A stretch of 14,464 nt of DNA from Rhodobacter sp. (GCA_013824055.1 PNNE01000206.1:1-14464); one strand, 5' to 3'. Numbered from the stretch's first letter, positions 1-6,093 are shown. Notes: generated by a model not told the origin, from the letters alone. Program-made: numbers and translations.

Positions 1-1
1 G

Positions 2-268
2 GGCGAGGCTGACCCGAAGGGGCTGGTGCGGGAAAGCTACCGGATCGAGGGGATCACGGCTGGCGAGTGCCGGTCGATCTTCATGGACTGGGCGCTGTCG
101 ATCCCCGTCGGCGCGCAGGTGACGGATGCCGTCCGTACCCTGATCGCGACCTATGCGCTGGCCGAACCGGATCACCCGATGTCCGAGGTTCTGAAACAGG
201 CCCTGACGGCCCCCGACAGCCCCCGTCGCCGGGGGGGCCGCATCGGGCGACAGGGCCTGAGCTCTTAA
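2..268 (+). CDS. Conserved hypothetical protein, 5' end cut by the window
   Basis: The frame is open from the first bases of the window, so the gene probably begins upstream; a GTG at position 26 is in frame but has no clear ribosome binding site. The visible 88 residues are soluble, with no membrane segment or signal peptide. Recognisable stretches are RESYRIEGITAGECRSIF and DHPMSEVLKQAL, and the C-terminus is arginine-rich (PRRRGGRIGR). I remember similar short proteins of unknown function in Rhodobacteraceae, but I cannot name a family or a function. Its TAA stop overlaps the stop of the convergent eda gene: the four bases TTAA at 265-268 serve both strands. No terminator hairpin lies between the two genes. 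Confidence 0.7.
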   Translation, partial: GEADPKGLVRESYRIEGITAGECRSIFMDWALSIPVGAQVTDAVRTLIATYALAEPDHPMSEVLKQALTAPDSPRRRGGRIGRQGLSS

Positions 269-912
269 GCGCCGCGGGGCAGGGCGGCGGCTTCCCGCGC
301 CAGGGTGGTGATCGTGGCCCAGTCGCCCCTGGCCATCGCCTCCTTGGGGGCCACCCAGCTGCCACCGACACAAAGGATGTTGGTCAGCGCCAGATAGCCC
401 GGCGCGATCTTCAGGCTGATCCCGCCGGTCGGGCAGAACTTCACCTGTGGAATGGGCGAGCCGATCGACCTGAGATACGCAGCCCCTCCGGCCTGCTCGG
501 CCGGGAAGAACTTCTGCACCGTGTAGCCCCGTTCCAGCAGCGCCATGATCTCCGTCGCCGTCGCGGCACCGGGAAGAAGCGGCAGCCCCTCATCCTCGCA
601 GGCCGCGATGATCCGGTCGGTGGCCCCCGGAGACACCCCGAACCGCGCCCCCGCCGCCTTGGCAGCCTTCACGTCCGCCGGGGTCAGCAGCGTCCCGGCG
701 CCGACGATCCCGCCGGGAACTTCGGCCATCGCCCGGATCGCATCCAGCGCGACGGGCGTGCGCAAGGTCACCTCCAGCGCGGGCAACCCGCCCGCAACCA
801 GCGCTTTGGCCAGGGGTGCCGCATGGGCCAGATCGTCGATCACCAGAACGGGAACGACAGGGGCAAGCCGACAGATTTCAGCGGCTTTCGCGGATTGCTG
901 GGCTGGGGTCAC
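265..912 (-). CDS. eda: KDPG/KHG aldolase (2-dehydro-3-deoxy-phosphogluconate aldolase)
   Basis: This class I aldolase cleaves 2-keto-3-deoxy-6-phosphogluconate into pyruvate and glyceraldehyde-3-phosphate, the last step of the Entner-Doudoroff pathway in the cytoplasm. The 215 residues match the usual length. The N-terminal strand PVVPVLVIDD is followed by LEVTLRT, which holds the catalytic glutamate (E47) and a substrate arginine (R51). GAGTLLTPAD at 71-80 is the family GAGT region. The Schiff-base lysine is K134 in QKFFPAE, and the phosphate-binding region follows as FCPTGGIS at 159-166. The start is GTG at 912; it is preferred because GAAGGAG lies about 8 bases upstream. The gene lies 263 bp downstream of edd on the same strand, a long spacer for a pair that is usually tightly coupled, and that spacer is occupied by inverted repeats. 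Confidence 0.96.
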   Translation of the reverse strand: MTPAQQSAKAAEICRLAPVVPVLVIDDLAHAAPLAKALVAGGLPALEVTLRTPVALDAIRAMAEVPGGIVGAGTLLTPADVKAAKAAGARFGVSPGATDRIIAACEDEGLPLLPGAATATEIMALLERGYTVQKFFPAEQAGGAAYLRSIGSPIPQVKFCPTGGISLKIAPGYLALTNILCVGGSWVAPKEAMARGDWATITTLAREAAALPRGA

Positions 913-960
913 GGGTCGGCTCCTTCAGGCCCCGGCGTCGGGGAGGTGGATGATGCGGAA

Positions 961-995
961 GCCTCCGGCGGGGATATTTGCGCCAGCATGAAAGC
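961..995 (+). repeat. Intergenic repeat, copy A (35 bp)
   Basis: It begins with the 19-base core GCCTCCGGCGGGGATATTT, then three variable bases, then CCAGCATGAAAGC. It is the inverted counterpart of 1115-1149: the 19-base core is identical and 30 of 35 positions agree overall. From memory, motifs of the form CTCCGGCGGGGATATTT followed by CCAGNATGAA recur in Rhodobacteraceae intergenic regions; this was not checked by a search. Confidence 0.8.
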
Positions 996-1114
996 GCAAG
1001 GCAGGTGCTGACCCCCCACCTCGGGCCCGGTTCCGGGGGGAGGCAGGGGGCCTTTCACACTGGACGGTCATCGGCGTCCCCGCCTGTACCGTAACCGGAA
1101 GATGCACTGCCAAT

Positions 1115-1149
1115 CCTTTCATACTGGTTAAAATATCCCCGCCGGAGGC
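1115..1149 (-). repeat. Intergenic repeat, copy B (35 bp, inverted)
   Basis: Read on the minus strand it has the same 19-base core as 961-995, then TAA in place of GCG, then CCAGTATGAAAGG. The two arms are separated by 119 bases. A transcript across edd-eda could pair them into a long stem, or they could be two separate insertions of one mobile or REP-like element. Confidence 0.8.
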
Positions 1150-1175
1150 AGCGAGTTTGCGACCGGGCGCTGCGG

Positions 1176-2981
1176 TCAAAGAACGAGGGCGCCGCCGGTG
1201 TCGGCGGAACCGGCATGACGTCGGAAGGCGGCGAAAAGCTCGCGGCCGATGCCGAACTCGTTGGCGGACAGGTCCACTGTCACCGGCGCGCGGGCATCGA
1301 AGTCGGGCGCCAGGACCGTCAGCGTTCCCGCCACCGCGTCAAGCCGCACCACGTCGCCATCGCGCAGTTTCGCCAGCGGACCACCGGCCGCCGCCTCGGG
1401 GGCGACATGGATCGCCGCCGGGACCTTGCCCGAGGCCCCCGACATCCGCCCGTCGGTCACCAGCGCCACCTTCAGCCCGCGGTCCTGCAGGACCGAAAGC
1501 GTCGGCGTCAGCGAGTGCAGTTCGGGCATCCCGTTTGCCTGCGGCCCCTGGAAGCGGACCACCACCACGGTGTCGCCGGTGAACTCTCCCGCCTTGAACG
1601 CCGCCTTCACCGCATCCTGGCTGTGGAACACCCGCGCCGGAGCCTCGATCACCTGCCGCTCTGGCGCCACGGCCGAGACCTTGATCACGCCGCGCCCCAG
1701 ATTGCCAGTCAACTGCTTCAGCCCGCCCTGGGCAGCGAAGGGATTGGTCGCCGGCCGCACCACCTTTTCGTTGAGGCTGGTCTTCGGCCCGTCGCGCCAG
1801 GCAAGACGGCCGCCGGACAGCACCGGCTCTTGCCGGTAGGCCGCAAGACCGTCTCCGGCAACTGTCTTGGCATCGGGATGCAGCAGGCCTGCGTCCAGAA
1901 GCTCACCGATCAGGAACTGCAGGCCCCCCGCCGCGTGGAAGTGGTTCACGTCCGCCAGCCCGTTGGGATAGACCTTGGCCATCAGCGGCACGGCTTCGGA
2001 CAGGTCGGCGAAATCCTGCAGGTCCAGGATCACGCCCGAGGCCCGCGCCATCGCCGGCAGATGCAGCACCAGATTCGTCGACCCGCCCGTGGCCATCAGC
2101 CCGACGATGCCGTTGACATAGGCCCGCTCGTCCAGGATCTCGCCCGCCGGGCGGAAGTCGTTGCCCAGGGCCGTGATCGCCGCCGCCCGTTCCACGGCCG
2201 CCGTGGTCAGCGCGTCCCGCAGCGGAGTGCCGGGGTTCACGAAGCTGGCGCCCGGCAGATGCAGGCCCATCACCTCCATCAGCATCTGGTTGGTGTTCGC
2301 CGTGCCGTAGAAGGTGCAGGTCCCCGGCCCGTGGTAGCTGGCCATCTCGGCCGCCATCAGCTCTTGGCGGCTGGCCTTGCCCTCGGCATAGGCGTTCCTG
2401 ACCCGGGATTTCTCGTCGTTGGCGATGCCGGATGTCATCGGGCCCGCGGGGACGAAGACCGCCGGGATATGTCCGAAGGTCGCCGCCGCCATGATCAGGC
2501 CGGGCACGATCTTGTCGCAGACGCCAAGGTACAGCGCCGCGTCAAAGCAGTTGTGGCTCAGCGCCACCCCCGCCGAGAGCGCGATCACATCGCGTGAGAA
2601 GAGCGACAGCTCCATCCCCGGCTGGCCCTGGGTGACCCCGTCGCACATCGCCGGGACCCCGCCTGCGACCTGCACTGTCACCCCCGCCTTCGCCGCCGCG
2701 GCCCGGATCAGGTCAGGATAGCGCTCGAACGGCTGGTGCGCCGAAAGCATGTCGTTGTAGGCGGTCACGATGCCGAGATTCGGCACCCGGGCCGCGACCA
2801 GGGCGTCCTTTGCCGGACCCATCGCCGCATAGGCATGGGCCTGGTTGCCGCAGCTGAGATGCGCGCGCACCGGGCCGTTCGACACGGCCTTTGCCAAGCG
2901 TTCAAGATAGGTCCCGCGGCTGGCCTCGGATCGGGCACGGATGCGGTCGGTGACGCGGGCGATCTTGGGATGCACTGTCAT
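1176..2981 (-). CDS. edd: 6-phosphogluconate dehydratase
   Basis: Edd dehydrates 6-phosphogluconate to 2-keto-3-deoxy-6-phosphogluconate in the Entner-Doudoroff pathway. It belongs to the IlvD/Edd family of Fe-S dehydratases. The 601-residue protein matches E. coli Edd in length and along its whole sequence. Visible landmarks are YNDMLSAHQP (75-84), PAMCDGVTQGQPGMELSL (110-127), LGVCDKIVPG (152-161), GTCTFYGTANTNQM (220-233), ATGGSTN (297-303) and VTDGRMSGASGKVP (508-521). Cysteines 113, 155 and 222 are candidate cluster ligands. The ATG at 2981 is chosen because the family N-terminus (MTVHPKIARVTDRIRARS) begins there and AGGA lies about 6 bases upstream. The same frame stays open far upstream, but that part is antisense to the methyltransferase gene and is not coding. 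A promoter and operator lie directly upstream, and eda follows. Confidence 0.97.
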   Translation of the reverse strand: MTVHPKIARVTDRIRARSEASRGTYLERLAKAVSNGPVRAHLSCGNQAHAYAAMGPAKDALVAARVPNLGIVTAYNDMLSAHQPFERYPDLIRAAAAKAGVTVQVAGGVPAMCDGVTQGQPGMELSLFSRDVIALSAGVALSHNCFDAALYLGVCDKIVPGLIMAAATFGHIPAVFVPAGPMTSGIANDEKSRVRNAYAEGKASRQELMAAEMASYHGPGTCTFYGTANTNQMLMEVMGLHLPGASFVNPGTPLRDALTTAAVERAAAITALGNDFRPAGEILDERAYVNGIVGLMATGGSTNLVLHLPAMARASGVILDLQDFADLSEAVPLMAKVYPNGLADVNHFHAAGGLQFLIGELLDAGLLHPDAKTVAGDGLAAYRQEPVLSGGRLAWRDGPKTSLNEKVVRPATNPFAAQGGLKQLTGNLGRGVIKVSAVAPERQVIEAPARVFHSQDAVKAAFKAGEFTGDTVVVVRFQGPQANGMPELHSLTPTLSVLQDRGLKVALVTDGRMSGASGKVPAAIHVAPEAAAGGPLAKLRDGDVVRLDAVAGTLTVLAPDFDARAPVTVDLSANEFGIGRELFAAFRRHAGSADTGGALVL

Positions 2982-3004
2982 TGTCAGGTCCTGCAGAGGG
3001 CGGT

Positions 3005-3041
3005 CACGAAGGGATATACCAGTTCCTGTTAGCGCTAACAA
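3005..3041 (-). promoter_or_regulatory. Predicted sigma-70 promoter of edd(-eda)
   Basis: Reading the minus strand towards edd, TTGTTA at 3041-3036 is followed by a 17-base spacer and TATATC at 3018-3013. A start near 3005 would give a leader of about 24 nucleotides before the ATG at 2981. The -35 box overlaps the palindrome at 3027-3040, as expected for a repressor that blocks RNA polymerase. The prediction rests on hexamer similarity and spacing only. Confidence 0.6.
3027..3040. promoter_or_regulatory. LacI-family-type operator upstream of edd
   Basis: TGTTAGCGCTAACA is a perfect 14-bp palindrome with the central CG step typical of LacI/GalR-family operators, including those of gluconate and sugar-acid regulators. 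It lies over the -35 box and the start of the spacer of the predicted edd promoter, so repression of edd-eda by a sugar-responsive LacI-family protein is the natural reading. The regulator is not encoded in this window. The site does not resemble the HexR type (TGTAATN-rich) used in gammaproteobacteria. Confidence 0.7.
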
Positions 3042-3422
3042 CCAAGAATTGCCGCCACCCGCCCGACAATCTTGCCGGAGGGCGCAAAGCATCCGGCCGG
3101 GCCAGGGCTCGGCACGGGCCGGGATGCCCGTTGCATCCTGACCGGTCCGGGGCCAAAAGCCAACACCGCGACCAGGGGTGCGACGCGCTTGGCCCCCTTG
3201 TGGCACAAGGAGCGGTCGAAGCCGATCCCGAACCATGCGCCCGCCACCACCATCCGCGCCCCGGACGTGCTGGCCCCTGACGTGCTGGCCCCGGACGAGT
3301 TGGCCCCTGACGAGTTGGCCCCTGACGCACGCTTCACCCGAGGCGGCGCTGAAGTCACCTTCCGGGCGGGCGCGAAAGCGGCTATGCGGACGCAAGGCGG
3401 CGTCCGTCCGAAGGGGAGAGCC
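3042..3422. other. Remainder of the edd-methyltransferase spacer
   Basis: Beyond the edd promoter this divergent spacer holds no gene I can support. It contains a 15-bp inverted repeat, CCTTGTGGCACAAGG, at 3196-3210 and a fourfold 15-bp tandem repeat at 3264-3323. The methyltransferase frame is open without interruption from 3072, so an N-terminal extension of 117 residues is formally possible. It would be of low complexity and unlike the family, so I do not call it. No clear plus-strand promoter is visible. Confidence 0.55.
3264..3323. repeat. 15-bp tandem repeat, four units
   Basis: The units are 3264-3278 (GACGTGCTGGCCCCT), 3279-3293 (the same but ending in G), and 3294-3308 and 3309-3323 (both GACGAGTTGGCCCCT); a fragment GACGC follows. 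The units fall into two sub-types, AB-like pairs that differ by a few bases, which points to stepwise duplication. The period is a multiple of three, so every frame stays open. In the frame of the methyltransferase downstream the repeat would read APDVL/APDEL. Confidence 0.85.
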
Positions 3423-4640
3423 ATGTCGGAAGATGAAGGTCAGAGCCGGGCTTATCCGGTCGTGCGGCTGAAGCCCAAGGCCGAGGCGCGGGCGATCCGG
3501 CACGGGTTTCCCTGGGTCTATGCCGACGAGCTGGTGACCGACCGGAGGACGCAAGGCCTGGAGCCGGGCGCGCTCGCCGTGCTCGAGGATGGCGAGCGGC
3601 GCCCCCTGGGGCTGGTGACGGTCAACGTGAAATCGAAGATCATCGCCCGGATGCTGGACCGCGACCCCGATGCGGTGCTGGATCAGGCCTGGTTCGAGGC
3701 GCGGCTGTCGCGGGCGCTGGCCCACCGGGCGCGGCTTTACGCAGACCCCTTCTACCGGCTTGTCCATGCCGAAGCGGACGGGTTGCCCGGCGTGGTCATC
3801 GACCGCTTCGGGGAGGTGGCCGTCGTCCAGCCCAACGCGGCCTGGGCCGAGGGCCACCTCTCCGACCTGGTTCAGGCGCTGGTTGCGCTGACCGGGGTTG
3901 CGACGGTCATCAAGAACGGCTCGGGACGGTCGCGCGGACTGGAAGGCCTGACCGAGGAGATGGCGGTGATCCACGGACCCGGGCCGGCGGGTCCGATCCC
4001 GGTGCCGATGAACGGTGCGACCTACATGGCCGACCTTCTGGGCGGTCAGAAGACCGGCCTCTTCTTCGACCAGCGCGAAAATCACCGCTTCGCGGCCCGG
4101 CTTGGCACTGGGGCGACTGTGCTGGACGTGTTCAGCCATGTCGGCGGCTTTGCCCTTGCGGCGCTGGCCGGTGGGGCTGTCCGGGCGCTGGCTGTCGATG
4201 CCTCGGCGACGGCGCTGACGCTGGCGGGGCAGGGGGCCCTGGCCTCGGGCTTTGCGGACCGATTCGAGACCCGGCAGGGCGATGCCTTCGAGGTGCTGGA
4301 GGCGCTGGGGGCCGAGGGCGCGCGTTTCGATCTGGTGATCTGCGACCCGCCGGCCTTTGCCCCGGCGAAACCGGCGCTGGAGGCGGGCCTGCGCGCTTAT
4401 GAGCGCATTGCCCGGCTGGCCGCGCCGCTGGTGGCACCGGGGGGATACCTCATCCTCTGCTCCTGCTCGCATGCGGCCGACCTGCACGCCTTCCGCAACG
4501 CAAGCGCCCGCGGCATCGGGCGCGGCGGGCGGCGGGGGCAGATCATCCACACCGGCTTTGCCGGACCCGACCACCCGGTCCTGCCGCAACTGGCCGAGTC
4601 GTCCTACCTCAAGGCGCTGGCCTTCCGGCTGGACGGGTAG
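3423..4640 (+). CDS. Class I SAM-dependent RNA methyltransferase, RlmI/RlmK-like
   Basis: The 405-residue protein has the RlmI layout. A PUA-type RNA-binding domain (about 12-75) comes first, then a linker domain, then a Rossmann methyltransferase domain (about 200-400). RlmI methylates a 23S rRNA cytosine; the exact target here is inferred. Landmarks are KTGLFFDQREN (210-220), the SAM-binding motif LDVFSHVGGFA (234-244), acidic AVDAS (257-261), the catalytic-loop motif CDPPAF (307-312) and LILCSCSH (343-350), where the RlmI family also has an SCS motif. The ATG at 3423 is chosen because GGGGAGAG lies just upstream and the PUA strand VVRLKPKAE follows shortly after. The TAG stop lies inside the stem of the palindrome at 4637-4664, and the PIN gene begins one base later. 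I recall this pair, methyltransferase then PIN protein, as conserved in Rhodobacterales. Confidence 0.9.
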   Translation: MSEDEGQSRAYPVVRLKPKAEARAIRHGFPWVYADELVTDRRTQGLEPGALAVLEDGERRPLGLVTVNVKSKIIARMLDRDPDAVLDQAWFEARLSRALAHRARLYADPFYRLVHAEADGLPGVVIDRFGEVAVVQPNAAWAEGHLSDLVQALVALTGVATVIKNGSGRSRGLEGLTEEMAVIHGPGPAGPIPVPMNGATYMADLLGGQKTGLFFDQRENHRFAARLGTGATVLDVFSHVGGFALAALAGGAVRALAVDASATALTLAGQGALASGFADRFETRQGDAFEVLEALGAEGARFDLVICDPPAFAPAKPALEAGLRAYERIARLAAPLVAPGGYLILCSCSHAADLHAFRNASARGIGRGGRRGQIIHTGFAGPDHPVLPQLAESSYLKALAFRLDG

Positions 4641-4664
4641 GGTGGGCAATACTGCCCACCCTAC
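4637..4664. repeat. Perfect palindromic element at the methyltransferase/PIN junction
   Basis: A 12-bp perfect stem, GTAGGGTGGGCA at 4637-4648 and its reverse complement at 4653-4664, encloses the loop ATAC. There is no T-run on either side, so it is a REP-like element rather than a standard intrinsic terminator. I have seen near-identical GTAGGGTGGGCA...TGCCCACCCTAC elements in many proteobacterial genomes (memory). The methyltransferase stop (4638-4640) and the GTG start proposed for the PIN gene (4642-4644) are both in the left arm. Confidence 0.85.
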
Positions 4665-5223
4665 GCCTGCGCCAGGCGCGCCGAAGGCGGTCCTTGACGC
4701 CTGCGTCCTTTACCCCACGATCCTGCGCGAGATCCTGCAAGGCGCGGCCGAAGCCGGGCTCTTCCAGCCCGTCTTCTCGGACCGCATCCTGCGCGAATGG
4801 GTGCTGGCCACGGCGAAACTCGGCCCCGCCGCGCCGGTCATCGCGCAAGGCGAGGCGGCCACACTCCGCGCCGCCTTTCCCCGTGCCCTTGTCCGCGACC
4901 ATCCCGAGATCGAGGCCCGCCTGATCCTGCCCGACACCAACGACCGCCACGTCCTGGCCAGTGCCATCGCCAGCGGGGCCGATGCCATCGTCACCTTCAA
5001 CGCCCAGGATTTCCCCGGCCACATCCTGGCCGCCGAGAAGATCACCCGCCGCGACCCGGACGGCTTTCTCTGGGAACTCCAGTCGCGCCACCCCGAGGTC
5101 ATGGCCCGGATCGTGGAAACCGTGCGCGCGAAGGCCGAGGCGGTCTCGGGGCAGCCGCAGCAGCTGAAACCACTGCTGAAACGCGCGCGGCTCTATCGTC
5201 TGGGAAAGGCGTTGGGAGCTTAG
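4642..5223 (+). CDS. PIN-domain protein (putative ribonuclease), unusual start
   Basis: PIN domains are Mg-dependent ribonuclease folds built on a few acidic residues. Here D19 (AVLDACVLYP), E52 (SDRILREW), D98 and D101 (LPDTNDRHVL) and D123 (AQDFP) fill those places, so the enzyme looks intact. The 193-residue call uses GTG at 4642, the only in-frame start candidate I find upstream of the conserved strand. Family members normally begin directly at that strand, M-K/R-AVLDACVLYP. Here the expected methionine position reads CCG (P14), so the first 13 residues come from the palindrome and its flank. The start is one base past the methyltransferase stop, which suggests translational coupling. No antitoxin-like small gene is adjacent, so this is not an obvious VapBC toxin. 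I recall the name RSP_2648-family PIN protein for close relatives. Confidence 0.82.
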   Translation: MGNTAHPTPAPGAPKAVLDACVLYPTILREILQGAAEAGLFQPVFSDRILREWVLATAKLGPAAPVIAQGEAATLRAAFPRALVRDHPEIEARLILPDTNDRHVLASAIASGADAIVTFNAQDFPGHILAAEKITRRDPDGFLWELQSRHPEVMARIVETVRAKAEAVSGQPQQLKPLLKRARLYRLGKALGA

Positions 5224-5225
5224 GC

Positions 5226-5247
5226 CAAATTCCTTCGCAGGAATTTG
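5226..5247. terminator. Hairpin 1 between convergent PIN and M48 genes
   Basis: CAAATTCCT (5226-5234) pairs perfectly with AGGAATTTG (5239-5247) around the loop TCGC. It begins three bases after the PIN stop codon. Together with the adjacent palindrome it fills the 50-bp space between two convergent genes, as expected for a bidirectional terminator. Neither side has a classic run of T beyond the stem. Confidence 0.55.
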
Positions 5248-5270
5248 CAAATCTTTTCGAAAAGATTTGC
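5247..5270. terminator. Hairpin 2: perfect 24-bp palindrome
   Basis: The left half GCAAATCTTTTC (5247-5258) is followed directly by its exact reverse complement (5259-5270). It would fold with TTCG-like or CGAA-like loops on either strand and ends three bases from the stop codon of the M48 gene. The stem is A/T-rich in a G/C-rich genome, and its internal T-runs could supply the U-tract for either direction. A matching element occurs at gene ends in Rhodobacter genomes as far as I remember. Confidence 0.6.
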
Positions 5271-5273
5271 GCC

Positions 5274-5960
5274 TCAGCCGACCCAGCGCGCCTCGTTGGC
5301 TTCGATCGCCGCGATCCGCTCTTCGGTCTTGGGGTGGCTCATCAGCCAGGCCGGAATCCCCTGACCCGCGTTCTGGGTCAGCGCGCCCAGCTTGCGGAAA
5401 AGCGACTTCTGCGGCCCCGTCCCGATCCCGGCCTTGATCAGCAGCGCCGAGGCATAGGCATCCGCCTCGAACTCGTCACGCCGCGACAGCCGCGCCATCA
5501 GGGCGGTGGAAATCAGGTTGGCGATCCAGATCCCGATGATCGGCAGAAAGCGGTTCAGCAGCGCCGACAGCATCACGAAGACCGCGTTCTGCCCGGTAAA
5601 GTCGATCATCCGCCGCCGCATGTGGCCCATTGCCACATGGCCCAGCTCATGCGCGATGACGCTCGCCAGCTCTTCGTCGGTGACGTCGCCCTTTGCCCGC
5701 CGGTCGAGGAACCCGCGCGTCAGGTAGATGCGGCCGTCGGGCGAGGCAAGGCCGTTCACCGGCTCGACCTCGAACACCCGCACCTCGATCCGGGGCACCC
5801 CCAGCGCTGCGGCCATCCGGTCGGCCAAGCGCCCCAGCTGCGGGTCGCGCAGCGGCACCGACCTTTCGTCCAGCATCTTGCGCGTCCGCCAGACCGAGAC
5901 CCGCATCATCACGACCGCATAGGCGACCGCCACCAGCACGGAAAGAAGAAGAGCGTTCAT
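5274..5960 (-). CDS. M48-family membrane zinc metalloprotease (HtpX-like)
   Basis: The protein is a 228-residue M48 peptidase. One N-terminal membrane segment (about 3-20) is followed by a cytoplasmic-type domain with the zinc site HELGH at 104-108. The third ligand is E163 in RRDEFEAD (E-x-x-A-D). A central hydrophobic stretch at about 125-155 could form one or two membrane segments, and SHPKTEERIAAIE (208-220) is the typical C-terminal M48 motif. HtpX proteins degrade misfolded membrane proteins, but they are usually about 280-300 residues with more N-terminal membrane helices, so this is a shorter relative and the symbol htpX is withheld. The ATG at 5960 has no ribosome binding site in front of it. 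A promoter-like -10 box sits only six bases upstream, suggesting a leaderless mRNA. It is the last of five minus-strand genes. Confidence 0.9.
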   Translation of the reverse strand: MNALLLSVLVAVAYAVVMMRVSVWRTRKMLDERSVPLRDPQLGRLADRMAAALGVPRIEVRVFEVEPVNGLASPDGRIYLTRGFLDRRAKGDVTDEELASVIAHELGHVAMGHMRRRMIDFTGQNAVFVMLSALLNRFLPIIGIWIANLISTALMARLSRRDEFEADAYASALLIKAGIGTGPQKSLFRKLGALTQNAGQGIPAWLMSHPKTEERIAAIEANEARWVG

Positions 5961-5994
5961 GCTGCGGATATAGGGCGGGCGCGGCCCGCTTCAA
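5960..5994 (-). promoter_or_regulatory. Predicted promoter of the M48 gene, giving a leaderless transcript
   Basis: On the minus strand TTGAAG (5994-5989), a 16-base spacer and TATATC (5972-5967) lie just ahead of the ATG at 5960. Only six bases separate the -10 box from the start codon, so the predicted transcription start is at or within a base or two of the A of the ATG. The lack of any purine-rich Shine-Dalgarno sequence agrees with this. The call is by inspection only. Confidence 0.45.
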
Positions 5995-5995
5995 A

Positions 5996-6023
5996 CCCCA
6001 GCCTGCGAGCCCCAGCCTGCGAG
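5996..6023. repeat. 14-bp perfect tandem duplication
   Basis: CCCCAGCCTGCGAG occurs twice in a row (5996-6009 and 6010-6023), immediately upstream of the predicted -35 box of the M48 gene. It looks like a recent slippage duplication. Confidence 0.85.
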
Positions 6024-6093
6024 CCCGCGGAAAGCCAGCCCCCCGGCGAGACTGCGACCCCAAGCCCGCCGACCATCCCCGGGATTGCCTAGC

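Larger units (their letters stand above)
913..1175. other. edd-eda spacer (263 bp) carrying inverted repeats, no gene
   Basis: The spacer between edd and eda contains no convincing gene. An 84-codon frame on the minus strand (1179-925) is made mostly of repeat sequence and has no ribosome binding site. The spacer holds two inverted 35-bp repeat copies (961-995 and 1115-1149). A shorter fragment, CCTTTCACACTGG at 1051-1063, repeats the outer end of the second copy (CCTTTCATACTGG at 1115-1127) in direct orientation. I see no clear sigma-70 promoter for eda here, so eda may depend on read-through from edd. Confidence 0.7.

Noticed and set aside
925..1179. An 84-codon minus-strand frame in the edd-eda spacer
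   Set aside because: It consists largely of the two repeat arms, has no ribosome binding site, and overlaps the edd end.
1215..2597. A 460-codon plus-strand frame antisense to edd, and similar long frames opposite the VWA, DUF2927 and MoxR genes
   Set aside because: They are histidine/arginine/proline/glutamine-rich shadows with no recognisable domain, lying opposite genes with conserved motifs.
3264..3323. Tandem repeat as a CRISPR array
   Set aside because: The units are contiguous and 15 bp long with no spacers.
3072..3422. N-terminal extension of the methyltransferase through the tandem repeat
   Set aside because: RlmI relatives start near the PUA domain; the ATG at 3423 has a good ribosome binding site and the extension is low-complexity. 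Kept only as a possibility in a finding.
2982..4649. Minus-strand frame continuous with edd that stays open for more than 550 codons upstream
   Set aside because: It is antisense to the methyltransferase gene, whose product has clear family motifs. Edd of normal length and N-terminus begins at 2981 with a promoter between. High GC explains the lack of stops.
4642..5223. PIN gene as the toxin of a VapBC toxin-antitoxin pair
   Set aside because: No small antitoxin-like frame lies next to it. The product is longer than typical VapC, and it appears coupled to an RNA methyltransferase gene.
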